Shown: piece after piece, positions 1 through 9,682 of the stretch | Numbering within the stretch: position 1 is the stretch's first letter | Layout of the letters: every line of letters starts with the position of its first letter | Source of the DNA: Spirochaetales bacterium | Lineage (GTDB): Bacteria > Spirochaetota > Spirochaetia > Sphaerochaetales > Sphaerochaetaceae | DNA: 64,000 nucleotides | Direction of reading: 5' to 3' | Assembly: GCA_012514185.1 (NCBI GenBank) | Contig: JAAZAT010000081.1 | Location: 1-64,000 of the forward strand | Notes under the pieces: generated by a model | What the model was told of the DNA's origin: nothing | What the model saw: the letters and a program-made list of their open reading frames with translations, nothing else | The model's database searches: none | Position numbers and translations under genes: made by a program

Positions 1-109
1 ATACTGTCAAACAGGTATGCATACTGCTGTGTATCAGGTATAGTCATACCAACGCTTATTGTAACGGAACAAACACACCAGTTGTTCTCTACGTACATTG
101 AGGTACCGA

Positions 110-700
110 ATGAAAAAATTCCTGCTGCTTGGCTTATTGATGTGCATCATCGCTACCACGGCTTTTGCTGTTCCCTACTATGATAAGGGAAGTCAAATGT
201 TCTCCTTCACGCTGGGAACATCCTTTCCAACCTTCACCTATTTTTTTAATGACAAGGATTTTCGTGTTGGTTTCGGCGAAAACAATACCGGTGCAAAAGT
301 TGGCGGGTATGGAGCAATCAGCTACCAGGTCTTCAATTCTCCTACTTCAGCAATCGGGGGTGAGATAGGCTATGACTTCAACTTCTCTGCATCCAACATG
401 CTCTTCACCGCTGTTCCCTTCTATGCAAAGTACTCATTCTTCCCTGTCCAAGGGCAGTGGGACCTTCCGATTTCCTTCGGCCTCGGAGGGGCGTATATCA
501 AGTACAACGATGCCTCGTTGATGACTTTGTTCGGCAATATGCAGGTAGGATTGACGTGGTATCCGGGCGATCATTGGGGCTTTGGTTTGACCACCGGGCT
601 TTGGTTGATTCCCGAGTTCAACTATGACGGCGCGCTGAAACAGGATAACGCCCTTGCCGGCTTCATCCCCCTCATCCTCTCTATTACGTATAGACAATAG
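110..700 (+). CDS. Putative outer-membrane beta-barrel-like protein with signal peptide
   Basis: ORF 98..700 opens at TTG; ATG at 110 gives MKKFLLLGLLMCIIATTAFA signal peptide followed by alternating aromatic/Gly-rich strands. Confidence 0.6.
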   Translation: MKKFLLLGLLMCIIATTAFAVPYYDKGSQMFSFTLGTSFPTFTYFFNDKDFRVGFGENNTGAKVGGYGAISYQVFNSPTSAIGGEIGYDFNFSASNMLFTAVPFYAKYSFFPVQGQWDLPISFGLGGAYIKYNDASLMTLFGNMQVGLTWYPGDHWGFGLTTGLWLIPEFNYDGALKQDNALAGFIPLILSITYRQ

Positions 701-711
701 GAGCAGCAATC

Positions 712-1914
712 ATGCAGACAAACCATAGAACTTTCATCTTAATCTCCCTTCTGATAGCAATTCTAGTAATTACCGGCTGTAATGCAGACGCCTCTGCTGG
801 ATTGTTCAGGCAGATCAGCGAGTCCACTACTCCTGTGGGGATTCAATATAGACAACTTTTAGATAAACAAGCCTCTGATCTTTATTTCACTACTACGCAA
901 GGTATTTATGCAACTGATGGGAATACTTCCACTCGAATTAAAGCAAATTCAAAGCGTAGCCGCAATTTGGCAGCTTATTTGGATAGTTCAAAAAATAGAG
1001 TCTTGTTTCTCATCAATGAGCTAGAATCCAACACTAATAGTGCAATAGTAAGGAGTGTGTCTACTGCTTCTCCTTACATTGAATCTGCAAATCTGTCACC
1101 GACGTATTCAGCTTTAACATCTGTTGTAACCCAAAACCTTTATGCGAATGGGCTATTTCGTATTCAAGGGAATGATTCCATAAACGGAAAAACGTTTGTC
1201 TTAGCCACCTACGACGATACCACCCCTGCTTCTCCGGTGTACACCAAGGTTATCGATTTTAGCGAAGTTGGAGATTCACTGACAGGTTATAGTATAGATT
1301 CAGTTTTACAGATGACGGGAAAAGACGCCAATTCTTTGTCATCTACTGATCCAATTATCGTCTCTTTTGCTACGGATGCTGGAGATTATTTGCATTATTA
1401 TACGAATGGTACCTTTAAACACTCTCTTGTCTTAAATACCCGCTTGGCAAACTTTACTATAATCAACGGTAAGCTCTATATCCTAACCACCGATGGAAAG
1501 CTCTATTCTGCTGGCGCCATTCCTACAGCTGCAGGAACAACGACACTTACAAATACCAATGTGTTGGCCTCTTCCAACAAGGTGTATGATCCAAATGCTT
1601 TCATGTATGGTGTCCGTGATGCCGCTGGTTCGATCAATCACATAATCACGAAATCAAAAAGCTTAAACGATCCATTGTATGTGCTTTCATTTTCAGATTC
1701 AGCAACTACGGCAACCGCTGAATCCATTCGCTACGGTTATGGCGAGTATCTTGATTCAGCAGAAATCGTGAGTACTTATGAGAAATCAGCCAATAATCTT
1801 TTAGTTGCTACTGCTGAGAATGGTATGTTTGAAATAACGATTATTCCTTCTTCAGCAAATAGTAATTCAGCTAGTAATGGTACATCCAGCGAATCAGAAG
1901 ATTACACTCTTTAG
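712..1914 (+). CDS. Putative lipoprotein of unknown function
   Basis: N-terminus LISLLIAILVITGC resembles a lipobox; 400 aa ORF ends just before a terminator hairpin. Confidence 0.6.
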   Translation: MQTNHRTFILISLLIAILVITGCNADASAGLFRQISESTTPVGIQYRQLLDKQASDLYFTTTQGIYATDGNTSTRIKANSKRSRNLAAYLDSSKNRVLFLINELESNTNSAIVRSVSTASPYIESANLSPTYSALTSVVTQNLYANGLFRIQGNDSINGKTFVLATYDDTTPASPVYTKVIDFSEVGDSLTGYSIDSVLQMTGKDANSLSSTDPIIVSFATDAGDYLHYYTNGTFKHSLVLNTRLANFTIINGKLYILTTDGKLYSAGAIPTAAGTTTLTNTNVLASSNKVYDPNAFMYGVRDAAGSINHIITKSKSLNDPLYVLSFSDSATTATAESIRYGYGEYLDSAEIVSTYEKSANNLLVATAENGMFEITIIPSSANSNSASNGTSSESEDYTL

Positions 1915-1916
1915 GA

Positions 1917-1952
1917 AATAACACCCCAAGGATTCTTCCCTGGGGTGTTATT
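1917..1952 (+). terminator. Rho-independent (possibly bidirectional) terminator
   Basis: AATAACACCCCAAGG-attctt-CCCTGGGGTGTTATT inverted repeat between convergent genes, followed by CTCTCTT. Confidence 0.75.
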
Positions 1953-1957
1953 CTCTC

Positions 1958-2866
1958 TTAGTTCATCCAGCTGTCTTTGGTATCGAATACCTGGTAATTC
2001 TTCTTGTCATCCATCACTACCTTCACCAAACCATCATTGAGGGTGAGGTGATACTCGGCACCATAGCGCTTGTAGTTGGTGTACACCGTCATACTGTCCA
2101 GCTGATCATGCATGGCGACCACAATCTTTGCGTTCAGGTTCTTGATCCACCTGAGACTGTTTGAGGTATCACCGCCATGGTGGTTGGCCTTCGCTACATC
2201 GGCTTGCAGCTGTTCGCCGTACTTGGTGATAAGGGCACGCTCCTGAACCATATACAGGTCGCCGGAGAACCATGCAGTGGACTGTCCGTACGTCAGCTTC
2301 ATCGCGATCGACTGGTTGTTGATGAACTGGGTAGAATTATCCGGGTAGTTGGGTGGATAGGTGATTTCTTTTGGAGGGTTGTAGACATCCACCTTGATGA
2401 AATCGCCGAACATGAAAGAATCGCCTTCACTGAGAGTGGCAACCGGGAGATTATACTGCTCAAACGCCTGAAGGGCCGCCTGATTCACGTTGGTTCCGTA
2501 GTCGAGATTCGAGCGATACACCTGCTTGATCGGAAAGGCTGCCGCCACCTGGGGGACTCCCCCGATATGGTCGATATGCGGGTGTGAAGCAACAAAGATG
2601 TCGATCGCCTGAACCTTGAGGGCTTTCAGTGCATCGATTACGAGATGGGAACTCTCAGGGTGACCGCTGTCCAGAAGCATGACCTTCCCTTCCGGGCTTA
2701 TCAGGATGGTGGCATCACCGCTCTTGTCGACGGCCTCCGGGCTTACTTCCAAGTCAAGAAAGTAGATGGCAAGCTTGCCGGGCTCCCTGCTCAAATGCGG
2801 AGAAGCAACCAACGAGAGAGCGATGAATACTATGAAAACCAGAGAAAGGAAACGCTTCTTATGCAT
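1958..2866 (-). CDS. MBL-fold metallo-hydrolase (ComEC/Rec2-type extracellular domain-like), exported
   Basis: Start MHKKRFLSLVFIVFIALSLVAS signal peptide; SHPHIDHIGG and NHHGGDTSN motifs. Confidence 0.75.
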   Translation of the reverse strand: MHKKRFLSLVFIVFIALSLVASPHLSREPGKLAIYFLDLEVSPEAVDKSGDATILISPEGKVMLLDSGHPESSHLVIDALKALKVQAIDIFVASHPHIDHIGGVPQVAAAFPIKQVYRSNLDYGTNVNQAALQAFEQYNLPVATLSEGDSFMFGDFIKVDVYNPPKEITYPPNYPDNSTQFINNQSIAMKLTYGQSTAWFSGDLYMVQERALITKYGEQLQADVAKANHHGGDTSNSLRWIKNLNAKIVVAMHDQLDSMTVYTNYKRYGAEYHLTLNDGLVKVVMDDKKNYQVFDTKDSWMN

Positions 2867-3578
2867 GCTTAGCTCCCAACAAGGCAAGAACCGGCTCACA
2901 ATGGTTGGTGAACACACCATCGACCTGCCAGGTGCGCATCCTATGCAAAAGTCCCAGGTCGTCAATGGTCCACACGTTGATTCCGACGCCGTGAGCCTTG
3001 CACTCCTCCACTGCCGCCTTGGTTAAAAAAGCACCATCGGGATGGTAGTACTCAACCTTGAAATTCTTGGCATAGCTGCCGACATTTGCCAAACCCCGAC
3101 CACCGACCAGAAAGGCGCATTGAATTTCTGGTCTCAATTGACGCATCCTGATAACGGACCCATGATTGAAAGAACTGATCAGGGTTTGTTCAACCAAACC
3201 ATACTTCTCGAGCAAGGCCAACACCTTTTCTTCAATGCCAGGATAGTATATCAAATTGGTCTTAATCTCTACATTGGTGAAAATCCCATGTTGCTTCGCC
3301 CACCGGCAATACGTATCAAGACTGGGAATGGCTTGAAATTGTTCCTCCGTGCCGGCATTGAAAGCCTGTAATTCAGCCAAAGTATGGGAGCAGACCAAAC
3401 CTTTTGCATTGGTTGTCCGGTCTAGCATCTCATCATGGATGATGACCAGCTCCCCGTCCTTGGAGAGATGCACATCGAGTTCCATTGCCTTGCATCCAGC
3501 TTCACGTGCCTTATCGAACGCCAACATTGTGTTTTCAGGATACAACCCGCTGTATCCCCGATGTGCGAAGACTCTCAT
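2859..3578 (-). CDS. Glycerophosphodiester phosphodiesterase family protein
   Basis: AHRGYSGLYPENTMLAFDKA, ELDVHLSKDGELVIIHDEMLDRTT, NVEIKT, NVWTIDD motifs. Confidence 0.9.
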   Translation of the reverse strand: MRVFAHRGYSGLYPENTMLAFDKAREAGCKAMELDVHLSKDGELVIIHDEMLDRTTNAKGLVCSHTLAELQAFNAGTEEQFQAIPSLDTYCRWAKQHGIFTNVEIKTNLIYYPGIEEKVLALLEKYGLVEQTLISSFNHGSVIRMRQLRPEIQCAFLVGGRGLANVGSYAKNFKVEYYHPDGAFLTKAAVEECKAHGVGINVWTIDDLGLLHRMRTWQVDGVFTNHCEPVLALLGAKHA

Positions 3579-3589
3579 ATAAACCTTCC

Positions 3590-3715
3590 TTATTTCATTG
3601 CGGTTTTTTCATAACCGGTAAGCATATACTTTTGGAAAATGAAGAACAGGACAATTACGGGAAGAACTGCGAGCAAAGTAAAAATCTTTTCATCTAACGT
3701 TCTCCTTGTGTGGGG
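3590..3715 (-). pseudogene. 3' remnant of a sugar ABC transporter permease (MalG/UgpE-like C-terminus)
   Basis: Hand translation of minus strand: PHTRRTLDEKIFTLLAVLPVIVLFFIFQKYMLTGYEKTAMK*; in-frame stop just upstream; C-terminal pattern LPVIxLFxIFQKY typical of COG0395 permeases. Confidence 0.6.
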
Positions 3716-3874
3716 TTATCCCATGAGACAGTCTACGTTGGACCTGTTCATATGTCAAAGTAAATTTGTGAATTACCATGTTAAAATGTGTTAAATTTTT
3801 ATGTATAATTTTATATATATTAAGCTTATTTAAACATATGCCTTACTGTAAAACAGATAATTGCTTGTATAGTT

Positions 3875-4549
3875 TTAATTTATTACATAAGCGCCAATCC
3901 GTTTATACAACAATCTGAGGAACATGGAAACCACAATACAAGCGGGTCCTGCTGAAAAGATAATTGTTGCAGGAAGAGCGTATATGCTTAAAAACCAAAG
4001 GACTATCACTACAAGCACAGTAATGGTTGTGGCGATATGGGTGATCGAAAGGATGAACGCTCGTGTACAATGCTCCTTTATCGTTTTCTCCTGCACACTC
4101 ATGAGGGCGAAAATATGTAGACTCGGAAACAACAACAATACGTAAAGAGCAACTGCAGCAAAAAAGAGAAATGGGATCGTATTAAGAAAGAACCACGCAT
4201 CAAAGGCTAAAAATACCGTTGCGGCCAGCACTATGATGGTAACGACAATCCCTTGCTTGAAAGACGAAGCAAACGTTGAGAAGAATGTCCGTAACAGATA
4301 TGATTCGCGACCATCCAAGAGTGCAAAACAATACGTAAATAGAGCTATTGTTGCAGGTCCCAGGGTGATGATGGGGAGACTGCAGATAAACCAGAGCAAC
4401 CCGGCCAGAGCGAGGGAATAGAGTTTCATCAGAAAGGACCACACTGCGTTATCAGGGTCGAAGATTGTCTGGATGTCCACCGATATACCTCGCTTTTCAT
4501 TGATGAAGATAGATAGTATCATACGTGGAATGGAAAAGTGAGGCAACAT
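3875..4549 (-). CDS. YesL/DUF624 family membrane protein (true start probably internal)
   Basis: DPDNAVWSFLMKLYSLALAGLLWFICSLPIITLGPATIALFTYCF is characteristic of YesL; multiple TM segments. Confidence 0.75.
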   Translation of the reverse strand: MLPHFSIPRMILSIFINEKRGISVDIQTIFDPDNAVWSFLMKLYSLALAGLLWFICSLPIITLGPATIALFTYCFALLDGRESYLLRTFFSTFASSFKQGIVVTIIVLAATVFLAFDAWFFLNTIPFLFFAAVALYVLLLFPSLHIFALMSVQEKTIKEHCTRAFILSITHIATTITVLVVIVLWFLSIYALPATIIFSAGPACIVVSMFLRLLYKRIGAYVIN

Positions 4550-4553
4550 ACGC

Positions 4554-5147
4554 GTGAAACGGTTTCAGAGACCCAGTATCATCCAAATACTACTACTACT
4601 TGTTGGTTTGCTTGTTGCTGTCTATGTGGCTGACTTGCTTATCCAACGGACAAAAACAATCGTGCTCCAGTTGTTTGTTGCAAACGACGACCAGGATGTG
4701 TTTGAGGCAAAACGCATCGAATCGGAGCTGGCTTCAGTATTCTCCATTCAATCTGATGAACGCATCATCGTCGGTGATTCTCTGTATGTGGTACTTGGCA
4801 GCAGCGACCATTATGTGGAGTCGAGCCTTTCTAAAATCTATGCTTATATGGCTGCAAAGGAACTCGACGCCCTGATAGCTCCTCTGAACGTAGTCGAGCA
4901 CTATGTAAAAGGGCTGCCGATGCTCGACTTTCCCACCCTGCTTTCCCAAAGACCCGGGCTGCTGGAGCGTCTTGCCCCATTTCTTAAAGTTGCTGAATCA
5001 ATTGATGGCCAAGAAAAAGAATACCTGCTTGATTTGACTCAAAGCAGGTATGAACCTTCTACGCCATTTTATATGGCAATACCTCAAAGCGTACCACATA
5101 CTCAGGCGCTCATCACATTTCTACAGTACCTGTTTCCTCTCTACTGA
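4554..5147 (+). CDS. Hypothetical membrane-anchored protein
   Basis: Single N-terminal TM helix (IIQILLLLVGLLVAVYVADLL), no recognised domain. Confidence 0.55.
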   Translation: MKRFQRPSIIQILLLLVGLLVAVYVADLLIQRTKTIVLQLFVANDDQDVFEAKRIESELASVFSIQSDERIIVGDSLYVVLGSSDHYVESSLSKIYAYMAAKELDALIAPLNVVEHYVKGLPMLDFPTLLSQRPGLLERLAPFLKVAESIDGQEKEYLLDLTQSRYEPSTPFYMAIPQSVPHTQALITFLQYLFPLY

Positions 5148-5761
5148 TCGCCCCGGACTTCGTGGAGAATTTCCCTGACCTCCGGATCGGTGAACTGCTC
5201 ATCGACTTCCTGCGAGCTCAAGCCAAGGAACTCGTGGCAGTTGTAATGAATCCATCGTTCATCGTCAGGACTGTTGAGAATATGTTTTCTGCAGTAGTAA
5301 TCCGGCTGGATTGGAAGCGGTTCTTCCTTTTTATAGAGCGGCACCTTGTAGTCGAACACGACAATCTTGATATCCTCACGGGGAATGCCTTTCTGCATAA
5401 TGATCTGTGCAAGGGCATTCACCGTTTTACCGGTATCAAAAATATCGTCTACAAGCAGAATCTTGTCACCGGTGCGCAAATGTTCGGGAGAATAGGTCCA
5501 ACCATCGACCATGACATTTGTCTGGCTTCTTAAAAAACCATAGGAACGGGCAACAACCGCAGCATAAAAGACAGGTCTTCCCTGCTCACGGATACGAACC
5601 ATTTTGTAGTATTCACTGAACACGTTGGCCATGTATGCACCGCCGCGTAAGGAAGCGTAGATAATATCGGGCACAAAGCGGTCTTGTTTGTACATCTGAT
5701 GCGCAAGCTTCAATGCACTGTCGCGAATTGTGTCACAACTGATGAATTCCTTGATTACCAT
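5141..5761 (-). CDS. Phosphoribosyltransferase (hypoxanthine/xanthine PRTase-like)
   Basis: PRPP-binding motif ILLVDDIFDTGKTVNAL. Confidence 0.8.
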   Translation of the reverse strand: MVIKEFISCDTIRDSALKLAHQMYKQDRFVPDIIYASLRGGAYMANVFSEYYKMVRIREQGRPVFYAAVVARSYGFLRSQTNVMVDGWTYSPEHLRTGDKILLVDDIFDTGKTVNALAQIIMQKGIPREDIKIVVFDYKVPLYKKEEPLPIQPDYYCRKHILNSPDDERWIHYNCHEFLGLSSQEVDEQFTDPEVREILHEVRGDQ

Positions 5762-5777
5762 AGCTTCTCCTCGGCTC

Positions 5778-6533
5778 TCAGACTACTGTTAAGATTTCCA
5801 GCCCATTTTGTGTACACGCAACAGTATCCTCAAAATGTGCAGATGGCAACCCATCAAGGGTGACTACCGTCCAATCATTGGCCAGCACCTTCACCTTGTG
5901 GGTACCCAGATTGATCATAGGCTCGATCGCTAAAACCATTCCTTCACGAAGGCGGGGGTTTGGTAGATACGATGATGTGTAGTTGGGTATCTCGGGCTCC
6001 TCATGCACATCCAACCCTACACCGTGACCGCAATAGTCGCGAACGACACCATAGCCGTGCTTGGTGGCGTGCTTGTACACAGCAGCGCCGATATCCTGGA
6101 TTCTTGCATTTTTTGCAGAGGCCGCTTCTATTCCAAGTACCAGGCATTGTTCGGTGACTTCACATAGTTTTCTGTACTCGTCCTTGGTTTTCCCGATAAT
6201 GAAGGTCCGTGCCATATCGGAATAGTGACCATCAAGGTTGATCCCCAGATCGACGTCAACCAAATCTCCTTCCTTGACTATGGTTTTTTTGGACGGAATA
6301 CCATGAATCACCTCTTCATTGACTGAAATGCAGGCGGTTGCCGGAAATCCTTCATAATGGAGAAACGCTGGAACACCTTTGTGCCTGGTTATGAAATCAT
6401 AGCAATACTGATCAATATCCCATGTGGACATTCCCGGCTCGATGAAACTTGAAAGTTGCTGCATCAAACGTGCGGTCAGATGACACGATTCGCGAATCCT
6501 TTTGATCTGTTCTTCAGTCTTCAAACGTATCAT
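5778..6533 (-). CDS. map: Type I methionine aminopeptidase
   Basis: EEVIHGIPS, DVDLGINLDGHYSDMARTF, YCGHGVG, IEPM motifs. Confidence 0.95.
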   Translation of the reverse strand: MIRLKTEEQIKRIRESCHLTARLMQQLSSFIEPGMSTWDIDQYCYDFITRHKGVPAFLHYEGFPATACISVNEEVIHGIPSKKTIVKEGDLVDVDLGINLDGHYSDMARTFIIGKTKDEYRKLCEVTEQCLVLGIEAASAKNARIQDIGAAVYKHATKHGYGVVRDYCGHGVGLDVHEEPEIPNYTSSYLPNPRLREGMVLAIEPMINLGTHKVKVLANDWTVVTLDGLPSAHFEDTVACTQNGLEILTVV

Positions 6534-6972
6534 GCCTGATATGCTCCTTCACGGGAAACAGCTGTTTTTGCATTGTATCAAGAATTCCGTTGATGAACTT
6601 ATAATTCACTTCTGTTGAAAAATCCTGGCTGAGCTTTACAGCTTCATCGATGATGATGTGTGGATGGACATCCCCGTAACGCAGGCAGAATACACTCATC
6701 CGCAACACATTGCGATCGACGATGTCGATACGCTCCAGAGGCCTGTTCAGAGAGTATTTACTGATGAGTTCATCTATCTCGACGAGGTTCTCCAGTGTCC
6801 CACGAACCAGGTACATGCCGTACAGCTTAACCTCTTCCTCAAGCTGCTCATACTCTTCCTCCGTATTCCCGCTGAATATGGCGGGAATGTGGAGAATGTC
6901 GAGTTCCTTGTTGAAATCCATGGCGTACAGTGTCTGCAGTGCCAATTCTCGTGCTTTATGTCTCGTTTTCAT
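6514..6972 (-). CDS. nusB: Transcription antitermination factor NusB
   Basis: RHKARELALQTLYAMDF; RNVLRMSVFCLRY; IIIDEAVKLSQDFS..YKFINGILD. Confidence 0.92.
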   Translation of the reverse strand: MKTRHKARELALQTLYAMDFNKELDILHIPAIFSGNTEEEYEQLEEEVKLYGMYLVRGTLENLVEIDELISKYSLNRPLERIDIVDRNVLRMSVFCLRYGDVHPHIIIDEAVKLSQDFSTEVNYKFINGILDTMQKQLFPVKEHIRHDTFED

Positions 6973-6973
6973 A

Positions 6974-8020
6974 TTACTTCTTGTAAAGGATGTTCACCGT
7001 GGCGCTCTTACGCAAATCATCAACCAAACCATTGATGGCCTGATAATATGTCTCCTGTTGTTTTACGGAAGTAAGTTCGCTTCTGATGTAATCACGAATC
7101 GTACTGGTGGTATTGGGACTGATCGGTTCATCAAGTCCAAGAATCTTGGTCTCATTGTACGCCAGCACCTTGAGGATGTGATAGCCTGTCAGGGAAGTGA
7201 CTACCGGGCTCGTGGTCCCTACATCGGTTGTGAAGGCAACATCGAAGAATGCATCGCCGAGCCCGGCCTGGGCATCGGTGTTGTCCATGGTGAGCCAGCC
7301 GATATCACCGGCTTTATTCTTACTCTGTGCATCCTGCGAATAATCGACGACAGCCTTTTCGAATGTCATCGTTCCAGCCTTGATTTTTGCCGCCACCTCA
7401 TCCAACGTCGCCTTATTCTTGTCATTGGTTGCCTGGTCGGCGGAAAAGGGAATATAGATGTGGCTGAGCTTTACAGTCTCAGGACTTACGAACTGAGTCC
7501 TGTTCTTCCGATAAAAACTATTGATTTCAGTGTCGGTTATTGAAACAGGCTTGTTCAATACATCGGCCTTCTTCAGCCTGACATACGAATCCACCATCAA
7601 TTGCTCACCTACCATCTTGCGATATGCTTCCACCGATCCGAAGTTGTTCTTGATTACCTCGGAGAACTGTTCATCGCTGATGTTCTGCCCGTAGGATGCT
7701 TCCAAATTTGCTTTCTGGGAAGCATACGCGCTATCGATCATACTGTCGGTAATCTTGACTCCATCACGGGCTGCGCCTTGACGGAAGAGTTCATTGTTTA
7801 TAAGAAGGTTTAAAACCTGCAGGGGATCGATGGTGGAGGGATCCTGTCCTGCCGTCTTTGCACTCTGTTGATATTCAGCAACTTCGGCATCAAGCTCAGC
7901 CATGCTGATCGGGGTGGTTTTTGTAAGTCTGACGGTTGCAGCAGGTGCTCCGATAGTGGCGGCAACAAGGTGAAAACCGACAAGCAGCATGACTGCGATA
8001 ACAATTGCTCTACGTTTCAT
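6974..8020 (-). CDS. Exported parvulin-type peptidyl-prolyl isomerase (SurA/PrsA-like)
   Basis: Signal peptide MKRRAIVIAVMLLVGFHLVAA; SHIYIPF..VDYSQDAQSKNKAGDIGWL..VTSLTGYHILKV. Confidence 0.85.
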   Translation of the reverse strand: MKRRAIVIAVMLLVGFHLVAATIGAPAATVRLTKTTPISMAELDAEVAEYQQSAKTAGQDPSTIDPLQVLNLLINNELFRQGAARDGVKITDSMIDSAYASQKANLEASYGQNISDEQFSEVIKNNFGSVEAYRKMVGEQLMVDSYVRLKKADVLNKPVSITDTEINSFYRKNRTQFVSPETVKLSHIYIPFSADQATNDKNKATLDEVAAKIKAGTMTFEKAVVDYSQDAQSKNKAGDIGWLTMDNTDAQAGLGDAFFDVAFTTDVGTTSPVVTSLTGYHILKVLAYNETKILGLDEPISPNTTSTIRDYIRSELTSVKQQETYYQAINGLVDDLRKSATVNILYKK

Positions 8021-8079
8021 ATACGATACTCCTAGGGTCTTCATGCTCACAAGGTACTCTTTTACAGGAAGAGAATCAA

Positions 8080-8493
8080 TCAAATCTGTAGATGTTTGCC
8101 AACAGCCTTGGCAAAATCAACTTTGGAAATCAGTTCGCTCTTTTTGAGGAACATTCCCTCTTTCTCCATGGCTTTCATCAGTGTCTGCAAGGTTTTCATC
8201 GATCGTACTCCACCCTTGGTAATAAATGCCATGCACCGTTTACCGGAAATACTGCCTGCAGTTTTCAGGAAGCCGGATACCGAGTTTGGGATTTTTCCAC
8301 CAAAGAAGGTCGGGCTTTCCGTACCGATAATCAGATAATCGTAAAAGGAGACGATTTTGCCCGTCTCAAGGGTCATATCAAGCACGTCCACTTGGTGCCC
8401 CTGGGCTGAAATCCCCTCACTGAGCGCTTTGGCTATCGCCTTCATCTTCTCATTGCCTTTCGCAGCTGGTGCATACAGGACACAAACTCGCAT
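8080..8493 (-). CDS. Flavodoxin-family protein
   Basis: MRVCVLYAPAAKGNEKMKAIAKAL; YDYLIIGTESPTFFGGKIP; flavodoxin-like fold pattern. Confidence 0.65.
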   Translation of the reverse strand: MRVCVLYAPAAKGNEKMKAIAKALSEGISAQGHQVDVLDMTLETGKIVSFYDYLIIGTESPTFFGGKIPNSVSGFLKTAGSISGKRCMAFITKGGVRSMKTLQTLMKAMEKEGMFLKKSELISKVDFAKAVGKHLQI

Positions 8494-8566
8494 GATACCT
8501 CCCTTGAAACAGCTACCGACCGCAATTACGCGGCCGGTAGTCACTAGTTAGAACGTTGCTACCGTC

Positions 8567-8911
8567 CTAGTTGGTACTGGGTACTTCACCAGCGGCTGCA
8601 GCTTCACTGGCATTCCACCAGTCGGTTGTCTGCTGTACCTGTTCAGTGGTTACGGAGTTGAGCAGTTTGTCTTGAGACGGAGTCTTGTTGACAAAGGCTA
8701 CTACGAGAGCCAGTACCAAAAAGAGTACGGCAAGCGTCCCCGTGGCCTTCGTTACAACACTGCTTGCGTGTGAACCAAAGGCGGTATTGCTTCCACCACC
8801 AAAAATGCCACCCAAGCCTTCACTCTGCTCATCTTGTACTGCAACAAGGAAGATCAAAAGCAGGCTGACAATCACGAATAAGACCAACAGAATAATGCTC
8901 AAAACACCCAT
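8567..8911 (-). CDS. secG: Preprotein translocase subunit SecG
   Basis: Two TMs, VQDEQSEGLGGIFGGGSNTAFGSHASSVVTKATGTLAVLFLVLALV. Confidence 0.9.
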   Translation of the reverse strand: MGVLSIILLVLFVIVSLLLIFLVAVQDEQSEGLGGIFGGGSNTAFGSHASSVVTKATGTLAVLFLVLALVVAFVNKTPSQDKLLNSVTTEQVQQTTDWWNASEAAAAGEVPSTN

Positions 8912-8928
8912 TTCTCTACTCCGGTTAC

Positions 8929-9681
8929 TTACTTATCGAAGTTGACAATCGGAAGAAATTGCTCCACAGAAAGTGAAGCCCCACCCACCAATGCACCATC
9001 GATATGTTCCTTGGACATCAAGGCTTTCGCATTCGAAGCCTTCACTGAACCACCATACTGTATAATGAGCTCTTCTGCAACACCCTTTGTATAGAGTTTT
9101 GCAATAAGAGAACGGATGAAAGCATGTGCGGCATCAGCATCTTCGGGGGTTGCAGTCTTGCCGGTACCGATGGCCCAAACCGGCTCATACGCCAACGTGA
9201 TGCTTTTCATCTGCTCGGCTTTCACTCCCTTGAGGCCTTCCGTCACCTGTCTGGTCAACACTTCTTCCAACTTGCCGCTCTCGCGTTCAGAGAGGGTCTC
9301 GCCGATGCACAAATCAACATCCATTCCCTGCGAAAGGGCCAACAGCACTTTCTTGTTGATGAACTGGTCGGTCTCACCATAGAGGGCCCGTCTTTCACTA
9401 TGGCCGAGGATCACCGTATTGACGCCAAGGTCCTTGAGCATCAGGGCACTGACCTCTCCGGTGAAGGCACCGCTGAGATTGTCGCTCATATTCTGGGCTG
9501 CAACAATGATCGAGGAGCCTTTGACGGCCTCGACTACACTGGGAATAGTGACAAACGGCGGGGCGATCATCACCTTCACATTTGAGCCCTTCAAGGCTTC
9601 AACCAACTCCTTGGCGAACGCTGCGCCTTCGCTGGGAGTCATATTCATTTTCCAGTTGCCTGCGATATAGGGTTTTCTCAT
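8929..9681 (-). CDS. tpiA: Triosephosphate isomerase
   Basis: MRKPYIAGNWKMN; ILGHSERR; AYEPVWAIGTGKTA; IQYGGSV. Confidence 0.97.
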   Translation of the reverse strand: MRKPYIAGNWKMNMTPSEGAAFAKELVEALKGSNVKVMIAPPFVTIPSVVEAVKGSSIIVAAQNMSDNLSGAFTGEVSALMLKDLGVNTVILGHSERRALYGETDQFINKKVLLALSQGMDVDLCIGETLSERESGKLEEVLTRQVTEGLKGVKAEQMKSITLAYEPVWAIGTGKTATPEDADAAHAFIRSLIAKLYTKGVAEELIIQYGGSVKASNAKALMSKEHIDGALVGGASLSVEQFLPIVNFDK

Positions 9682-9682
9682 C

